Source: an uncultured Bacteroidales bacterium (GTDB lineage Bacteria; Bacteroidota; Bacteroidia; Bacteroidales; F082). Taken from it: 64,000 bases of DNA. The notes under the pieces are model-generated. The model searched no databases. It saw nothing but the letters and a program-made list of their open reading frames with translations, and was not told the DNA's origin. A program made the position numbers and the translations under genes. The stretch lies in contig ONKA01000006.1 of NCBI GenBank assembly GCA_900318265.1, forward strand, positions 62,001-126,000, in the 5' to 3' direction. Numbering within the stretch: the first letter of the stretch is position 1; every line of letters starts with the position of its first letter. Shown here piece by piece: positions 33,777 through 40,989 of this stretch.

Positions 33777-34937
33777 TTAGTTCAGCGGGTTACCGAAACG
33801 CACCACATCGTCCTTGGTGATGGTGCTACCGCAGAGGATGACGAGGCGTTCCACGATGTTGTGCAACTCACGGATGTTGCCTGTCCATTGGTATTGCTGC
33901 AAAGCCTCGATGGCATCCGGCTCGAAGGTGGGGGCGACCTTGCCCATGTCTTGCGAGAGCGAATCTACGAAACTTTGCACCAAGAGCGGAATGTCGTCTT
34001 TGCGCTCACGCAAGGGCGGCACTTGGATGACGATGACGCTCAAGCGGTGGTAGAGGTCTTCGCGGAAGTTGCCCTTCTCGATCTCGGCCTTCAGGTTCTT
34101 GTTGGTAGCTGCCACAATCCTTACATTCACAGGGATTTCCTTCTCGCCGCCTACGCGCACGATCTTGTTTTCCTGCAAGGCACGCAGCACCTTGGCTTGT
34201 GCCGAGAGGCTCATGTCGCCAATCTCGTCCAAGAAGAGGGTGCCGCCATCGGCCAACTCGAAGTCGCCCTTTTTCTGTTTGATGGCTGAGGTGAACGACC
34301 CCTTTTCGTGTCCAAACAGTTCGCTTTCTATCAATTCGGAAGGTATGGCGGCGCAGTTCACCTCGATGAAGGGACCGCTGCCTCGGGTGCTGAGCTCGTG
34401 CAATTGCCTGGCGACGAGTTCCTTACCTGTGCCGTTCTCGCCTGTGATGAGCACCCTCGCGTTGGTGGGTGCAACCTTGGCAATCATGTCCTTGACCTCC
34501 AGCATGGGTGCCGACTCGCCAATCATCTGGTTTTGGATCTTGACGGCTTTTTTCAAGACTTTGTTTTCGGTGGTCAGGTTCTTCTTGTCCAGAGCGTTGC
34601 GCAGTGTGATGAGCAGGCGGTTCAAGTCGGGCGGTTTGGGGATGAAGTCGAAGGCGCCTTTCTTGATGGCTTCCACTGCGGTCTCGATGGTGCCGTGGCC
34701 CGAGAGCATGATGACGGGCACGTCCGACTCCTTTCGGATGGCTTCAAGGGTCTCTATGCCGTCCATCTCCGGCATCTTGATGTCGCAGAAAATGGCGTCA
34801 AAGTCTTGTTCCTTAATATGTTGTAAGGCCTCCATGCCTGTTGAGGCATCAGCCACCTGATAGCTTTCGTTCTCGAGGATATCGCGTAACACCCTGCGGA
34901 TAGGGGCCTCGTCGTCGATGATGAGTATCTTGGTCAT
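33777..34937 (-). CDS. NtrC-type response regulator lacking the C-terminal DNA-binding domain
   Basis: A 386-residue response regulator. The receiver domain (residues 1-120) has LIIDDE and the phospho-acceptor Asp in FCDIKMPEMDG. The sigma-54-type AAA+ domain follows, with Walker A GENGTGKELVA, Walker B GGTLFLDEIGDMS and an R-finger region. The sigma-54 contact loop, normally GAFTGA, is GSFTSA. The protein ends at NIVERLVILCGSTITKDDVVRFGNPLN, so the usual 50-residue Fis-type HTH is missing. I chose ATG 34937 because the upstream frame runs through the divergent promoter region. Possibly it acts without specific DNA binding, or through a partner. Confidence 0.85.
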   Translation of the reverse strand: MTKILIIDDEAPIRRVLRDILENESYQVADASTGMEALQHIKEQDFDAIFCDIKMPEMDGIETLEAIRKESDVPVIMLSGHGTIETAVEAIKKGAFDFIPKPPDLNRLLITLRNALDKKNLTTENKVLKKAVKIQNQMIGESAPMLEVKDMIAKVAPTNARVLITGENGTGKELVARQLHELSTRGSGPFIEVNCAAIPSELIESELFGHEKGSFTSAIKQKKGDFELADGGTLFLDEIGDMSLSAQAKVLRALQENKIVRVGGEKEIPVNVRIVAATNKNLKAEIEKGNFREDLYHRLSVIVIQVPPLRERKDDIPLLVQSFVDSLSQDMGKVAPTFEPDAIEALQQYQWTGNIRELHNIVERLVILCGSTITKDDVVRFGNPLN

Positions 34938-34959
34938 CTTTTTAGTCCTTATTTTTGTG

Positions 34960-34967
34960 CAAAGATA
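34960..34967 (-). promoter_or_regulatory. -7 element TATCTTTG (minus strand) for the response regulator
   Basis: Reads TATCTTTGCAC on the minus strand, 22 bases before the response-regulator start. Confidence 0.6.
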
Positions 34968-35043
34968 TACTTTTTTTGAATGCAGAAATCGAAGATTCAA
35001 CGAAGTTAATGCGGAATGCGGAATGCAGAATGGGAAAACTTCA

Positions 35044-35051
35044 TATATTTG
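35044..35051 (+). promoter_or_regulatory. -7 element TATATTTG for the FGE-like gene
   Basis: TATATTTGC 18 bases before the ATG at 35070; the two divergent promoters share this short gap. Confidence 0.55.
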
Positions 35052-35069
35052 CAATCTAATTGTTTAGAG

Positions 35070-35912
35070 ATGAAGAGAATTATTGTGTTCTTTGTTTTGC
35101 TGTTTTGTTTGCAAACGGCTCTTTTTGCGCAGGATACGTTGCCTGCTCCGACGTCCTATCGCGTCAACAAGGTGTCTTTCAATATGGTTAGAGTCGAGAA
35201 AGGCGGTTTCTGGATGGGAGCCCAACATTTGGATACTGCCGAGTTCAACTATGATCGCTTGTCGCAAACCGACGAGCTTCCGGTGCATTACGTGAAGATG
35301 CATGAGGATTACTATATCGGCCAGACTGAGGTGACACAGAAGCTTTGGAAGGAGGTTATGGGCTATAATCACAGCCGCTACAAATGCTCGAAACGACCTG
35401 TGACCGATGTCAACTATTATGAGGTGCAGGAGTTTCTGCGTCGCCTCGACAGTATCACAGGGATGCAGTTCCGACTGCCCACCGAGGAGGAATGGGAGTA
35501 TGCGGCACGCGGAGGGAAATACACAAAAGGCTGCATCTATAGCGGCAGCAACGAGGTGGATCGTGTGGCCTGGCATAACGGCAATGCCCGCAAAACCAAA
35601 AAGGTGAAGAAACGTAGTGCCAATGAGTTGGGCATCTACGACATGAGTGGCAATGTCTGGGAATGGTGCGATAGCAAGTACCGCTATTTCGATAAGGAAC
35701 GGAATGCCTCCTTAGGTAAGGATGGACAGATGTACTGCATCCGAGGAGGAGGCTGGCAGTTGCCTAAGACCTCTTGTCGTGTTTCATGGCGTGGCAAACG
35801 CTTGCCCGACCTGAAGAACTCTTTCGGAGGCTTTAGGCTGTGTTTGGATGCCAAATATGTGAAGAAGGAAGAGGCTCCCGAAGATGAAATCCTTATGAAA
35901 GGGGAGGAGTGA
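35070..35912 (+). CDS. Secreted FGE-like (SUMF1/PvdO family) protein
   Basis: A 280-residue exported protein of the formylglycine-generating-enzyme/SUMF1 fold. Start at ATG 35070 gives the signal MKRIIVFFVLLFCLQTALFAQ with no lipobox, so it is not the T9SS lipoprotein PorK, which has the same fold. Fold marks: MVRVEKGGFWMGAQ, DYYIGQTEVTQKLWKEVMG, RPVTDVNYYEVQEFLRRLD, FRLPTEEEWEYAARGG, GIYDMSGNVWEWC, CIRGGGW and FGGFRLCLD. The catalytic Cys pair of true sulfatase-activating FGEs is not apparent to me, and no sulfatase is nearby. A structural or other oxidoreductase role is possible. Confidence 0.82.
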   Translation: MKRIIVFFVLLFCLQTALFAQDTLPAPTSYRVNKVSFNMVRVEKGGFWMGAQHLDTAEFNYDRLSQTDELPVHYVKMHEDYYIGQTEVTQKLWKEVMGYNHSRYKCSKRPVTDVNYYEVQEFLRRLDSITGMQFRLPTEEEWEYAARGGKYTKGCIYSGSNEVDRVAWHNGNARKTKKVKKRSANELGIYDMSGNVWEWCDSKYRYFDKERNASLGKDGQMYCIRGGGWQLPKTSCRVSWRGKRLPDLKNSFGGFRLCLDAKYVKKEEAPEDEILMKGEE

Positions 35913-36333
35913 GCCTGAGTTTTTTGCTCCTATAATTAATAACGGCTTTGTATTGATGTAACAGGTCGCCCCCAATAATGCCGTCAATATGGGGCAGATG
36001 AAGGTTGCCATACATCTCGTGGATGTTTCCCAAATCCAATGCAACGCCTTCATAATCCGTGATTTCCAGTGCGCCGATGGACAACCGGTCGATGACAAAT
36101 GTGGAACTCTCCAAGTCAGAGCTGCCCACACCAGCGGTCATGCCTTCTTTCTTCTCGAATTGAAGGTTGTCGATAAACGTGGAAATGGTCTTGGGGTCGA
36201 AAACGGAACGTGAAGCGCCTGTGTCGATAAGGAAACTGGCTTCCTTACCATGGATCGTTCCTCTGACCATGATATGGAAGCCGTCTCCTTCGATGTCAAG
36301 CAGCTGGATGGGAACTTCGATATAGCGTCGCAT
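35893..36333 (-). CDS. Retropepsin-like aspartic protease
   Basis: A 146-residue clan AA protein with the active-site strand ASFLIDTGASRSVFD (Asp in DTGA) and a second glycine-rich strand, LPHIDGIIGGDLL, of the retropepsin fold. It has no signal peptide or membrane segment, so it is a single-domain cytoplasmic form that would act as a dimer. It begins one base after the LOG-family stop, and its 3' end overlaps the convergent FGE-like gene by 20 bases. Targets of these bacterial retropepsins are mostly unknown. Confidence 0.82.
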   Translation of the reverse strand: MRRYIEVPIQLLDIEGDGFHIMVRGTIHGKEASFLIDTGASRSVFDPKTISTFIDNLQFEKKEGMTAGVGSSDLESSTFVIDRLSIGALEITDYEGVALDLGNIHEMYGNLHLPHIDGIIGGDLLHQYKAVINYRSKKLRLTPPLS

Positions 36334-36334
36334 A

Positions 36335-37051
36335 TCAGAAGTTGGGCCTGATGGCGTATTTCTTGTAGAAATCCTTGATGATCTTCACGGCTTCGTCGGC
36401 AGTGTCGACCACATGGAAGATGTCAAAGTCTTCTTCCTTGATCATGTGGTTGGTGAGCAAGGTGTTTCTGAACCAGTCGATCAAACCGGTCCAATACTCG
36501 CTTCCGACCAGTACCACGGGGAAGTCGACCATTTTGTTGGTCTGGATCAATGTGATGGCTTCCGAAAGCTCGTCCAAAGTGCCGAATCCGCCAGGCATGG
36601 CGATGTAGCCTTGGGCGTAGCGCATGAAGATGGTCTTGCGGACAAAGAAATAGTCGAAGTTGATGTTCTTGTCGTGGTCGATATAGGGATTGAAGTGCTG
36701 CTCGAAAGGCAGGTTGATGTTCAGTCCTACACTGGTTGCGCCACCTTGATAGGCACCCTTGTTGCCGGCTTCCATGATGCCAGGGCCACCGCCTGTGATG
36801 GTGCCGAAGCCGTAGTCGGCCAGTTTTTCGGCGATTTCGACGGACATTTCATAGTATTTGTCGCCTGGTTTGGTGCGTGCCGAACCAAAGATGGCCACGC
36901 AGGGACCGATCCTCGACATCTTTTCCATGCCTTCCACAAACTCGGCCATGATTTTGAACACCGACCATGAGTCGTGAGTCTTCACATCGTTCCATGACTT
37001 GGGATGGAAACTATCGCGGATGAATTGTTCTTCTTTTTCTGTAATTGGCAT
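36335..37051 (-). CDS. LOG family protein (TIGR00730 type)
   Basis: A 238-residue Rossmann-fold protein of the LOG family. Diagnostic motifs are ITGGGPGIMEAGNKGA (nucleotide-binding loop) and MPGGFGTLDELSEA, the PGGxGTxxE signature. Characterised relatives cleave nucleoside 5'-monophosphates to base and ribose 5-phosphate (cytokinin-type phosphoribohydrolases), although many are still labelled lysine decarboxylase by mistake. It is coupled to the retropepsin gene with a one-base gap. Confidence 0.88.
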   Translation of the reverse strand: MPITEKEEQFIRDSFHPKSWNDVKTHDSWSVFKIMAEFVEGMEKMSRIGPCVAIFGSARTKPGDKYYEMSVEIAEKLADYGFGTITGGGPGIMEAGNKGAYQGGATSVGLNINLPFEQHFNPYIDHDKNINFDYFFVRKTIFMRYAQGYIAMPGGFGTLDELSEAITLIQTNKMVDFPVVLVGSEYWTGLIDWFRNTLLTNHMIKEEDFDIFHVVDTADEAVKIIKDFYKKYAIRPNF

Positions 37052-37139
37052 AATTGTCAGTTGTCAGTTTTAAGTTGTTCAGTTGTTCGGTTTGTGATGA
37101 AAAAATGATAGATCTTGGTCGCCGTATGATAAAAATCCG

Positions 37140-37147
37140 TATTTTTG
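37140..37147 (+). promoter_or_regulatory. -7 element TATTTTTG for tRNA-Gly
   Basis: TATTTTTGC ends 10 bases before the tRNA 5' end. Confidence 0.65.
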
Positions 37148-37157
37148 CATCGTAATT

Positions 37158-37230
37158 GCGAATGTAGCTCAGTTGGTAGAGCATCAGCTTCCCAAGCTGA
37201 GGGTCGCGGGTTCGAACCCCGTTATTCGCT
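37158..37230 (+). tRNA. tRNA-Gly (anticodon CCC)
   Basis: A 73-base tRNA. Acceptor arms GCGAATG and TATTCGC pair (one G-U); the D arm has AGCTCAGTTGG, the anticodon loop is TTCCCAA (anticodon CCC) and the T arm is GGGTTCGAACCCC. CCA is not encoded (discriminator T, then CG). Confidence 0.95.
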
Positions 37231-37242
37231 CGAGGTTTGAAA

Positions 37243-37274
37243 ATGTAGAGACGGTGCATGCACCGTCTCTACAT
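37243..37274. repeat. Perfect 32-bp palindrome, TGTAGAGACG family
   Basis: ATGTAGAGACGGTGCA and its exact complement with no loop. It lies between tRNA-Gly and the SPFH gene. It might end transcription from either side, but no long T-run follows. Relatives: 20467-20492 and 38624-38650. Confidence 0.9.
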
Positions 37275-37290
37275 GTTTATAGCCCTTGTC

Positions 37291-38571
37291 TTATGCAACT
37301 GGCGTTCCGCACTCGGGGCAGAATCTGCCGGTCACCTCAGTGCCGCATTTCGGGAATTTCTTGGGCTCGTCGGTGGGGATGGGCGTACCGCACTCAGGAC
37401 AGAACTTGCCTGTGGTCTCGGTGCCGCATTTCGGGCATTTCTTGGCTGCCTTGGGGGCAGGAGCAGGAGTGCCACACTCGGGGCAGAACTTGCCCACGAT
37501 GGGTGTACCGCATTTCGGGCAGGGGACACCGGCCTTGGCCATTCCAGGACCATCATTAGGTTGTGCATAGGGGTCATATTGCTGCTGAGGTTGGTTAGGA
37601 CCGCCATTCCAAGCGTTTTGCATCACGCCACCCGTCATGCCGCCAGTGCCGGCATTCATCATGCCGAGGCCGATGAAGGCGTTGCCAGCACCACCAGGGT
37701 TGTTGGCTGCATCGCCCATGACATCGATGATCTTACCTTGCTGCATCATCGAGTTGGAGCTGTATTCGTAACGATCGATCTTGGCCTGGCTGGCGTCATC
37801 GAGTGAGACAGACTCCACGGTGAAGCTGACCAGACGCACGCCACGGGCACGGATGGGCTCGTCGAACACTCTTTCATCCATCACCTGCTTCATCTCATCG
37901 GTATAGCTTGGGAGTTCAAGCACCGGAACACGGTGATTGCTGTTGCCCATCTCGTTGAGCACGTTTTGGAAGGCGGCGATGACTTCGCTACGCATCTGCT
38001 CAGTGATGTCGCCTTTCTTCACCACGTTGCCCGTACCGGCATGGATGCGCATGAACACGGCCACGTCGTCGAGGCGGAAGGTGTATTTACCATAGCAGCG
38101 CACGTTGACGCCCATCGGGTTCATCGAGCCTGTCATTTGGTTCGGGATGGCGTGCGACCAATCCTGGAAGGGGATAGGAGTGGCAGTGCCAAACTTGTTG
38201 TCGAGGATTTCCTTGGCATTGAAGAAGAACACGGCTTGTTCCTTTGCGGGAGTGCCACCGTAGGTGAAACGCTGCCACATCTCCTTGAAGACGGGACCAA
38301 ACTGTCCGCCGAAGAACGAAGGCGATGAGGATTCGTCGAAGGTGTAGACACCTTCTTCTGCCGTTGCGTCAAGCACCGCACCACTGTCGTAGATGACGGC
38401 CACCTGGCCGGGAGCCACGAGGATACGGCTGCCTTTTGAGATTTGACCCGTCTTGGTGGTTTGCTTCACCATCAGGGTTTCCATGTCCATGTTGTCGCAT
38501 TTGATAAGGTCTAACCACTGGTCTTTCATGGTGCTGCCAATGGCGCCTGCGATTGCTTTAATAAGTCCCAT
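37291..38571 (-). CDS. SPFH domain protein with C-terminal zinc ribbons
   Basis: A 426-residue protein of the SPFH (Band 7) superfamily, related to the YdjI-type virion core-like group. The SPFH domain fills about residues 1-300 (VKQTTKTGQISKGSRILVAPGQVAVIYDSG, GVNVRCYGKYTFRLDDV). A Gly/Asn/Gln/Pro-rich linker follows (about 300-350). Three zinc-ribbon half pairs close it: CPKCGTPIVGKFCPECG, CPKCGTETTGKFCPECG and a third where the first Cys is Phe (FPKCGTEVTGRFCPECG). Bacillus YdjI works with membrane stress defence. Here the partner gene at 38683 (Tim44-like plus zinc ribbon) suggests a two-protein complex. Confidence 0.85.
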   Translation of the reverse strand: MGLIKAIAGAIGSTMKDQWLDLIKCDNMDMETLMVKQTTKTGQISKGSRILVAPGQVAVIYDSGAVLDATAEEGVYTFDESSSPSFFGGQFGPVFKEMWQRFTYGGTPAKEQAVFFFNAKEILDNKFGTATPIPFQDWSHAIPNQMTGSMNPMGVNVRCYGKYTFRLDDVAVFMRIHAGTGNVVKKGDITEQMRSEVIAAFQNVLNEMGNSNHRVPVLELPSYTDEMKQVMDERVFDEPIRARGVRLVSFTVESVSLDDASQAKIDRYEYSSNSMMQQGKIIDVMGDAANNPGGAGNAFIGLGMMNAGTGGMTGGVMQNAWNGGPNQPQQQYDPYAQPNDGPGMAKAGVPCPKCGTPIVGKFCPECGTPAPAPKAAKKCPKCGTETTGKFCPECGTPIPTDEPKKFPKCGTEVTGRFCPECGTPVA

Positions 38572-38623
38572 AGTTTTTTGTTTAATTGTTGAGTTGTTTA
38601 TTGATTAAATGTTGTTAGTCTTT

Positions 38624-38650
38624 TGTGGAGACGCGATGATGCGCTTCTCA
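38624..38650. repeat. Decayed TGTAGAGACG-type palindrome
   Basis: TGTGGAGACGCGATGATGCG...TCTCA with imperfect arms, in the 111-base gap between the SPFH and Tim44-like genes. Confidence 0.6.
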
Positions 38651-38682
38651 ATAAATGTGCCAATGTTTATGAATCAAAAAAG

Positions 38683-39594
38683 TTATTGTCTGGAATGGAT
38701 GTCGGTCAATACCCAGTCGTGCTCGCCGTTGGTGATGACGCTGCCGCAGTAGGCGCATTGACCCGAGGAAGTGACTTCGGTCGGGGCGCCGCAGTTGGGG
38801 CAGTTGGTGATGGAGTTGCCCTTCTTTCCGGGATCGGTCTTAAGGCCAGCCTTGCGGTTGAAGACCATTACGTATTTCATGTACCAGTCGCGGTTCGGGT
38901 CGCTCTCCAGCACTTTCTTCGTAGCGTCGTCGATGACGTAGTCGCGCATCACGGCGCTGAGCGAAATGGTCAGCACTTCCTTGTCGCCGTCTTGGGAAAA
39001 GGATTGCAGTGAGCAGTGCTTGATGGCAATCTTTTCAACCACATTGGTCTTACCCATGCGGATGTATTCGTCCAATTGCTGCTTATGCGTGTTGAACAGG
39101 GTTTCGCTTTCAAACGGGCGGATGGGCTTCCAGTCTTTGGCAGTCCAAGCGGCCTGGATGGTCATGAACACCTCGCGGGCGAAGCCGATGAACTTGTCGG
39201 CCGAGAAGGCCGGGTCGATGGCTTGGATTTGTGCGGCCACAGCAGCGCTATTGTCGAAATTGAAATCAGTATTGGCTTGTTGTTGCACTTGTCGGTTGAC
39301 GTATGTTGGATCAGAAGCCTGTTTTTTCTTCTTTTTTCTGCCGATGATGACTAAAACAATTAGGATAACCAAAACAATCAGCCCTAAAACCGGATTGTTG
39401 ATGCACAAACCGATCAGATAGAGGATAATGCCGATAATGTCGCCGTCACTACCACCGTCAAATCCACCTCCGCCTCCGCTATAACGGTTTTGGTTGCCCA
39501 CGTCGGCAATGGCCATCGTGCTGCCAAGCAAGGCCAAGAACATAAGAACAAAAGGGAGATACTGTTTTAATTTACTGAGATTCAATTTTTTCAT
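38683..39594 (-). CDS. Tim44-like domain membrane protein with C-terminal zinc ribbon
   Basis: A 303-residue protein. A signal-like first helix (MKKLNLSKLKQYLPFVLMFLALLGS) and a Gly-rich stretch (YSGGGGGFDGGSDGD) precede a long hydrophobic helix (about residues 55-90, IIGIILYLIGLCIN...LVILIVLVIIG) and a lysine patch. Residues 120-260 look like a Tim44 domain (DPAFSADKFIGFAREVFMTIQAAWTAKDW...). The C-terminus is a zinc ribbon, CPNCGAPTEVTSSGQCAYCGS. Its closest neighbour downstream is the SPFH zinc-ribbon gene; the shared ribbon suggests that the two recognise a common partner. Confidence 0.8.
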   Translation of the reverse strand: MKKLNLSKLKQYLPFVLMFLALLGSTMAIADVGNQNRYSGGGGGFDGGSDGDIIGIILYLIGLCINNPVLGLIVLVILIVLVIIGRKKKKKQASDPTYVNRQVQQQANTDFNFDNSAAVAAQIQAIDPAFSADKFIGFAREVFMTIQAAWTAKDWKPIRPFESETLFNTHKQQLDEYIRMGKTNVVEKIAIKHCSLQSFSQDGDKEVLTISLSAVMRDYVIDDATKKVLESDPNRDWYMKYVMVFNRKAGLKTDPGKKGNSITNCPNCGAPTEVTSSGQCAYCGSVITNGEHDWVLTDIHSRQ

Positions 39595-39631
39595 AGATCC
39601 ATTACTTTACTATGTGTCTTTTTCAACCCTA

Positions 39632-39639
39632 CAAAAATA
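39632..39639 (-). promoter_or_regulatory. -7 element TATTTTTG (minus strand) for the Tim44-like gene
   Basis: Reads TATTTTTG on the minus strand, 37 bases upstream of the Tim44-like start. Confidence 0.55.
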
Positions 39640-39691
39640 ATGAAAAAGTTGAAAAATGCAGGTTTTTTGCTGAAAAAAGCAAAAAATAATC

Positions 39692-39699
39692 TATTTTTG
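39692..39699 (+). promoter_or_regulatory. -7 element TATTTTTG for tRNA-Val
   Basis: TATTTTTGCAGC ends 17 bases before the tRNA. Confidence 0.6.
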
Positions 39700-39716
39700 C
39701 AGCGCGAAACGCAAGA

Positions 39717-39791
39717 GGGAGCTTAGCTCAGTTGGTTCAGAGCATCGCCCTTACAAGGCGGGGGTCGTTGGTTCGAGTCCAACAGTTCCCA
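39717..39791 (+). tRNA. tRNA-Val (anticodon TAC)
   Basis: A 75-base tRNA with acceptor arms GGGAGCT/AGTTCCC, D arm AGCTCAGTTGG, anticodon loop CTTACAA (anticodon TAC) and T arm TTGGTTCGAGTCCAA. CCA is not encoded. Confidence 0.95.
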
Positions 39792-39798
39792 CACAAAA

Positions 39799-39835
39799 CA
39801 AGGAAGTCATGCAAACATGGCTTCCTTTTGTTTTT
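39799..39835 (+). terminator. Intrinsic terminator after tRNA-Val
   Basis: AAGGAAGTCATG, loop, CATGGCTTCCTT, then TTGTTTTT; the stem has one G-T pair. Confidence 0.82.
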
Positions 39836-39856
39836 GCACTGCTTTTTTTATCATCG

Positions 39857-39876
39857 GTTGACACGTGGTTGACACG
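39857..39876. repeat. Direct repeat GTTGACACG x2
   Basis: Two exact copies (39857-39865 and 39868-39876), 11 bases start to start, one helical turn, between tRNA-Val and tRNA-Glu. No integrase is nearby. Could be a protein-binding site or an old attachment site. Confidence 0.5.
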
Positions 39877-39899
39877 AGTGGGGCAAAAATAGTGCAAAT

Positions 39900-39939
39900 A
39901 AAAAACCCTAACCTTGATTTTCAACGGGTTAGGGTTTTG
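39900..39939 (-). terminator. Intrinsic terminator after tRNA-Glu
   Basis: On the minus strand ACCCTAACC, 14-base loop, GGTTAGGGTTTTTTA. It lies just beyond the tRNA-Glu 3' end. Confidence 0.82.
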
Positions 39940-39941
39940 TT

Positions 39942-40018
39942 TGGTAGTCTCTCCGGGATTTGAACCCGAGTTACCAGGATGAAAACCTGACGTCCTGACC
40001 AGACTAGACGAAGAGACC
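39942..40018 (-). tRNA. tRNA-Glu (anticodon TTC)
   Basis: On the minus strand, acceptor GGTCTCT/AGAGACT (first pair G-U), anticodon loop TTTTCAT (anticodon TTC) and T arm CGGGTTCAAATCCCG. Unlike the other two tRNAs here, the 3' end ACCA is encoded. Confidence 0.95.
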
Positions 40019-40097
40019 ACTTCGTGTCATTTTTGACGCGATATTTTTGATAACTTTTTTATAAACTATTGATTTATAATAATATATAATCCTTTGA

Positions 40098-40898
40098 TTA
40101 TTCAAATAAAACCGAGACTTGGAACAGCTTGTTGCGAAGTTGGTCGATAGGAGCGGTGTAGATGTAGGCTTCGTTCTTCACAATATCAAGCACGCCATAG
40201 CTCATTTTCACCTCTATGCCCATCTTGAACCACTGGTTGTAGAAGTCGAAACCAGCTCCAAGTTCGCCTGCAATATCGAAGCGTTTGGTGACGAGGTTGT
40301 TGATGAACTCGTTGCCCTGTCCGTCGGTCTCTTTGTTGTCTTTTTGCGAGGCCAAGTCGAGCTTCGGGTTGATGCCGCCAAACACGTAGGCGCCAATGTT
40401 GTTGTAGCGTTTCGAACGGTATTTGATATTGAGCGGAAACTCGACAAAGGTGGTGCCGATTGATTTGGTGAAGGCTTTCATTTCCATGTTACCGTCGTTG
40501 TCCAATATGCCAATGTTATAGTGCAGTCGGCGCTCGCTGAAGCTCAGCGAGGGGATGAAACGCAGGTCGAAATAGCGTCCCAAACGCTTGCTGCCAAGGA
40601 TACCCACGGTAAAACCAGGTGTTTGCTGTGTTTCAACGTTGAAAACATAAAGGTTTTGGGTGCTGGGGATGCTGTAGTTGCCGTTAGGCCAGGCATTGGC
40701 CGGCTGCGGGAGGTTCTGGTAGTTTTCAACCGTCTTGATGGTATAGCTCATTTGGTTGAAAGCCAAAAGGAAACCGAAATGATAAGGCTCCTGCTCGTAT
40801 TTGGGCAGGTATGTGACAACTCTGCGTTGGGCTTGTGCGGGGATGACCGTTGCGGCGAGCAACAGCGCGACAGCCAGTATTTTCAATGCTTTTTTCAA
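40098..40898 (-). CDS. porT: PorT-like outer-membrane barrel protein (T9SS)
   Basis: A 266-residue exported barrel protein. The signal peptide ends PAQAQ. Strands such as EPYHFGFLLAFNQMSYTIK, PGFTVGILGSKRLGRYFDLRFIPSLSF, TTFVEFPLNIKYRSKRYNNIGAYVFGG and FDIAGELGAGFDFYNQWFKMGIEVK fit the PorT/SprT family of the type IX secretion system. The gene lies directly after menG/ubiE, its typical neighbour in Bacteroidota, but with its own -7 element. The window also has T9SS regulator porX and two T9SS cargo proteins. Symbol assigned from fold and neighbourhood. Confidence 0.82.
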   Translation of the reverse strand: MKKALKILAVALLLAATVIPAQAQRRVVTYLPKYEQEPYHFGFLLAFNQMSYTIKTVENYQNLPQPANAWPNGNYSIPSTQNLYVFNVETQQTPGFTVGILGSKRLGRYFDLRFIPSLSFSERRLHYNIGILDNDGNMEMKAFTKSIGTTFVEFPLNIKYRSKRYNNIGAYVFGGINPKLDLASQKDNKETDGQGNEFINNLVTKRFDIAGELGAGFDFYNQWFKMGIEVKMSYGVLDIVKNEAYIYTAPIDQLRNKLFQVSVLFE

Positions 40899-40962
40899 GA
40901 TGCAAAGGTTTTAAACGAGTTATTAACGAGGTTCGACCGCTTTTATTGCGCGGTAACGGCGG

Positions 40963-40970
40963 CAAAATTA
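40963..40970 (-). promoter_or_regulatory. -7 element TAATTTTG (minus strand) for porT
   Basis: Reads TAATTTTGCCGCC on the minus strand, 64 bases before the porT start and 20 bases after the end of menG. Confidence 0.55.
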
Positions 40971-40989
40971 GGAAAAAAAGGAATATGTT

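Noticed and set aside
35070..35912. FGE-like gene as PorK/GldK of T9SS
   Set aside because: The fold is shared, but the protein has a type I signal without lipobox cysteine, and porL, porM and porN do not follow.
37158..40018. Possible integrated mobile island between tRNA genes
   Set aside because: No integrase, relaxase or phage gene, no duplicated tRNA end, and tRNA-Gly differs from the other tRNAs, so no element boundaries can be drawn.
39751..40020. Minus-strand open frame across the tRNA-Val/tRNA-Glu region
   Set aside because: It runs through two tRNA genes and two terminators and gives a product typical of translated tRNA sequence.
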